Source: an uncultured bacterium | GTDB taxonomy: Bacteria; Patescibacteriota; Minisyncoccia; Phycocordibacterales; PALSA-1337 | Reading direction: 5' to 3' | Assembly (NCBI GenBank): GCA_903868845.1 | Contig: CAIPWS010000055.1 | Span: 1 to 7,105, forward strand | DNA: 7,105 bases | Part shown: positions 5,747-7,105 of the stretch, piece after piece | How the letters are laid out: every line of letters begins with the position of its first letter | Numbering within the stretch: the first letter of the stretch is position 1 | The notes under the pieces: generated by a model | What the model saw: the letters and a program-made list of their open reading frames with translations, nothing else | Databases searched by the model: none | What the model was told of the DNA's origin: nothing | Translations under genes and position numbers: made by a program

Positions 5747-6235
5747 ATGGCACGTACAAAAATACAAAAGAGAGAAATCATAGAAAAGCTCGGTAAACTC
5801 ATGGCCGATGCAAGGTCCATAGTTTTCGTGAATTTCCATGGTCTCAAAGTTTCAGATGCTACAACTATGCGCCGCGCTATGAAGAAAGATGGCGTCGGAT
5901 ATTTCGTAGCCAAGAAGTCTTTGACAACACGCGCCCTCACAGAAAAGAAATATTCTGGAACAATGCCAGAACTCGTCGGTGAGTCAGGTATCGCTTACAG
6001 CAAGGACCTCATCGCTCCTGCTCGCAACGTCTACGAATTCCAAAAGAAGTTCAAGGACCAAGTGAGTATTACTGGTGGAGTCTTCGATGGAGCATACATG
6101 GACAAGGCTGGTATGATAGCTATCGCTTCTATACCTCCACTTAACACATTGCGTGGCATGTTCGTCAATGTCATCAATTCCCCTATACAAGGATTTGTCA
6201 TGGCACTTGATCAGATTGCAAAGAAACAGAAATAA
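5747..6235 (+). CDS. rplJ: 50S ribosomal protein L10 (uL10)
   Basis: The 162-residue protein is a clear uL10, close to the E. coli length of 165. uL10 binds the GTPase-associated centre of 23S rRNA with L11 and carries the L7/L12 dimers that recruit translation factors. The rRNA-binding domain shows ARSIVFVNFHGLKVSDATTM (22-41) and GYFVAKKSLTTRAL (51-64). The C-terminal helix NTLRGMFVNVINSPIQGFVMALDQIAKKQ (133-161) is the L12 docking helix, long enough for two to three dimers. No Shine-Dalgarno sequence is near the ATG, so translation may rely on leader structure. It is followed by rplL after 41 bases and is not preceded by rplK-rplA as in many bacteria. Confidence 0.96.
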   Translation: MARTKIQKREIIEKLGKLMADARSIVFVNFHGLKVSDATTMRRAMKKDGVGYFVAKKSLTTRALTEKKYSGTMPELVGESGIAYSKDLIAPARNVYEFQKKFKDQVSITGGVFDGAYMDKAGMIAIASIPPLNTLRGMFVNVINSPIQGFVMALDQIAKKQK

Positions 6236-6276
6236 TTTGATCGCAATTTAACAATTAAAAATTAACAATTACAAAT

Positions 6277-6663
6277 ATGGAACCTACAAATGTTGAAATC
6301 CCTGCAAAGTTCAAGACACTAGTCGAAACAGTCGAAAAGATGTCAGTCCTCGACCTTAACGAACTCGTTAAGCTCCTCGAAAAGAAGTTTGGTGTCTCAG
6401 CTGCAGCTGTTGCTGTTGCTGCCGCTCCCGTCGCTGCCGCTGGTGAAGAGAAGAGCACTTTCGCTGTCCACCTAGCAGCCGCTGGTGAGCAGAAGATTGC
6501 TGTTATCAAGGTTATCAAGGAAGTCCTAGCTCTTGGTCTCAAGGAAGCTAAGGACCTCGTTGATGCCGCTCCTTCCCTCCTTAAGGATGGTATGAAGAAA
6601 GAAGAGGCCGATGCTTTCAAGAAGCAGATAGAAGCCGCTGGTGGTAAGGTTGAGTTGAAATAA
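6277..6663 (+). CDS. rplL: 50S ribosomal protein L7/L12 (bL12)
   Basis: The 128-residue protein is a full-length bL12, the multicopy stalk protein that contacts EF-Tu, EF-G and other GTPases. The N-terminal dimerisation domain spans residues about 8-40. An Ala-Val-rich hinge runs from 41 to 60. The globular C-terminal domain (61-128) holds [20 protein letters not shown] (62-81), [15 protein letters not shown] (85-99) and ends AAGGKVELK. The usual TGLGLKEAK reads LALGLKEAK, a small departure in the factor-binding face. It shares an operon with rplJ. The 41-base gap is AT-rich with repeated AACAATTA-like units and no Shine-Dalgarno sequence. A strong terminator follows, so rpoBC are not part of this unit. 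Confidence 0.97.
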   Translation: MEPTNVEIPAKFKTLVETVEKMSVLDLNELVKLLEKKFGVSAAAVAVAAAPVAAAGEEKSTFAVHLAAAGEQKIAVIKVIKEVLALGLKEAKDLVDAAPSLLKDGMKKEEADAFKKQIEAAGGKVELK

Positions 6664-6680
6664 TAAAACCTAAAACACGC

Positions 6681-6716
6681 GAAAGAAAATCCCCATCTCG
6701 GGGGTTTTCTTTTTGT
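6681..6716 (+). terminator. Strong intrinsic terminator of rplJL
   Basis: CCCC (6691-6694) pairs with the G run at 6700-6704 around a short loop, the stem is lengthened by AAAGAAAA upstream with TTTTCTTT downstream, and the T-rich tract TTTTCTTTTT follows. It starts 18 bases past the rplL stop codon. Confidence 0.88.
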
Positions 6717-6736
6717 GAATCAAAATATACAACGAA

Positions 6737-6767
6737 GCCCACCAGACAGATGGGTCCGTCGGTGGGC
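6737..6767 (-). terminator. Hairpin terminator candidate of the small cysteine-rich gene
   Basis: GCCCACC (6737-6743) pairs with GGTGGGC (6761-6767), with an inner GAC/GTC continuation. On the minus strand the stem is followed by TTCGTTGTATATTTTG, a loose T-rich tail. It lies 16 bases past the stop of the small minus-strand gene. Confidence 0.5.
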
Positions 6768-6782
6768 AATCCTGAGAATATT

Positions 6783-7028
6783 TCAATCGAACCAATTACT
6801 GAAGCATCCAGCGTGACAGAATAAACTCACCACGCCATTTGGTCCATTGAAGACATACACCTCTGATCCTTTTTTAATAACCTTCTGACAGGAGTGATAT
6901 ACACAGCGGCAAGTTAATAGTGTGCAGGCCTTATTCATTTGCCTAGCGGCGGCGTCAATATTGTCTAACGCTTGTGCAGCCGCAGGATCCACTAATGCAA
7001 TACGGGCTAATTCATGGTAAACACCCAT
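6783..7028 (-). CDS. Small cysteine-rich protein, probable zinc finger, unrecognised
   Basis: I do not recognise a named family. The 81-residue product has an Ala-rich helical first half (MGVYHELARIALVD..., 1-34) and a second half with six Cys and two His: Cys35, Cys40, Cys42, His45, Cys47, then Cys71, His72, Cys75. The spacing CxxHxC, then KKGSEVYVF (52-60), then FCHAGCFSNWF (70-80) resembles a treble-clef or TRASH/MYM-like zinc site, so metal binding is likely but inferred. The ATG at 7028 is chosen because GGAGG (7038-7042) stands nine bases upstream; a TTG at 7046 would include the Shine-Dalgarno sequence in the gene. It is the only gene here with such a site, and the only one ending in TGA. 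It is followed by a hairpin terminator and preceded by a weak promoter, so it forms its own unit. Confidence 0.6.
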   Translation of the reverse strand: MGVYHELARIALVDPAAAQALDNIDAAARQMNKACTLLTCRCVYHSCQKVIKKGSEVYVFNGPNGVVSLFCHAGCFSNWFD

Positions 7029-7037
7029 TGGTACAAT

Positions 7038-7042
7038 CCTCC
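7038..7042 (-). promoter_or_regulatory. Shine-Dalgarno sequence GGAGG of the small cysteine-rich gene
   Basis: The minus strand reads GGAGG, nine bases and then ATG (7028). It decides the start codon and contrasts with every other gene in the window. Confidence 0.65.
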
Positions 7043-7068
7043 ACAAGTTGATGGTTAAGAACGTTTAT

Positions 7069-7099
7069 TTAAGACTACCTATTAACCTAGTAATTATCA
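7069..7099 (-). promoter_or_regulatory. Weak promoter candidate of the small cysteine-rich gene
   Basis: On the minus strand TTGATA is followed after 17 bases by TAGTCT, which matches the -10 consensus at three of six positions. The start would be near 7060, with a leader of about 30 bases that contains the Shine-Dalgarno sequence. Close to the window edge, so upstream context is missing. Confidence 0.28.
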
Positions 7100-7105
7100 A
7101 GTACA

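Noticed and set aside
6255..6620. Ser/Ala-rich minus-strand frame opposite rplL
   Set aside because: It is the antisense of the alanine-rich L7/L12 gene.
7029..7046. TTG start of the cysteine-rich gene at 7046
   Set aside because: It would place the GGAGG ribosome site inside the coding region; the ATG at 7028 has ideal spacing.

Overview
The window looks like a chromosomal piece of a Candidate Phyla Radiation (Patescibacteria, probably Parcubacteria-like) bacterium. The reasons are a divergent, AT-rich 23S rRNA gene with an inserted hairpin, AT-rich spacers, almost no Shine-Dalgarno sequences, a MazF-like toxin of a type I associate with that group, and short isolated transcription units. 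The standard code fits: TAA and TAG end most genes, and no gene needs UGA read as an amino acid. The phylum assignment is inference; no 16S is present.

Layout. (1) Positions 1-1459, minus strand: the 5' part of a 23S rRNA gene cut by the left edge, with an IVS-like hairpin at helix 25 (740-868). (2) 1460-1850: the 23S leader on the minus strand, with a near-consensus sigma70 promoter, an intrinsic terminator-like hairpin, a boxA-like antitermination element, and a perfect DnaA box with short repeats just upstream. No 16S or tRNA precedes the 23S; the next gene upstream is a plus-strand protein gene, so the 23S appears unlinked. (3) 1947-2803, plus: a MazF/PemK-like toxin followed by a HigA-like XRE regulator, each with a candidate promoter so close to its ATG that the mRNA would be nearly leaderless. 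(4) 2800-5449, minus: an orphan LivJ-type solute-binding protein whose candidate promoter has a nine-base C/G run in the spacer, an MscS-related conserved-TM-helix protein, and a winged-helix plus degenerate nucleotidyltransferase protein. Two strong palindromes separate the first two. (5) 5541-6720, plus: the ribosomal stalk operon rplJ-rplL with a structured L10 leader upstream and a strong terminator downstream. (6) 6737-7105, minus: a small cysteine-rich, probably zinc-binding protein with the only clear Shine-Dalgarno sequence in the window, and a hairpin terminator.

How the parts fit. The 23S segment contains the GTPase-associated centre (about 183-245), the rRNA site on which the L10-L7/L12 stalk encoded at 5747-6663 assembles. 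The L10 leader presumably mimics that site for autoregulation. The toxin/XRE pair is the best candidate for an unusual two-gene system; the G-tract promoter and the cysteine-rich orphan are the other points most worth checking.
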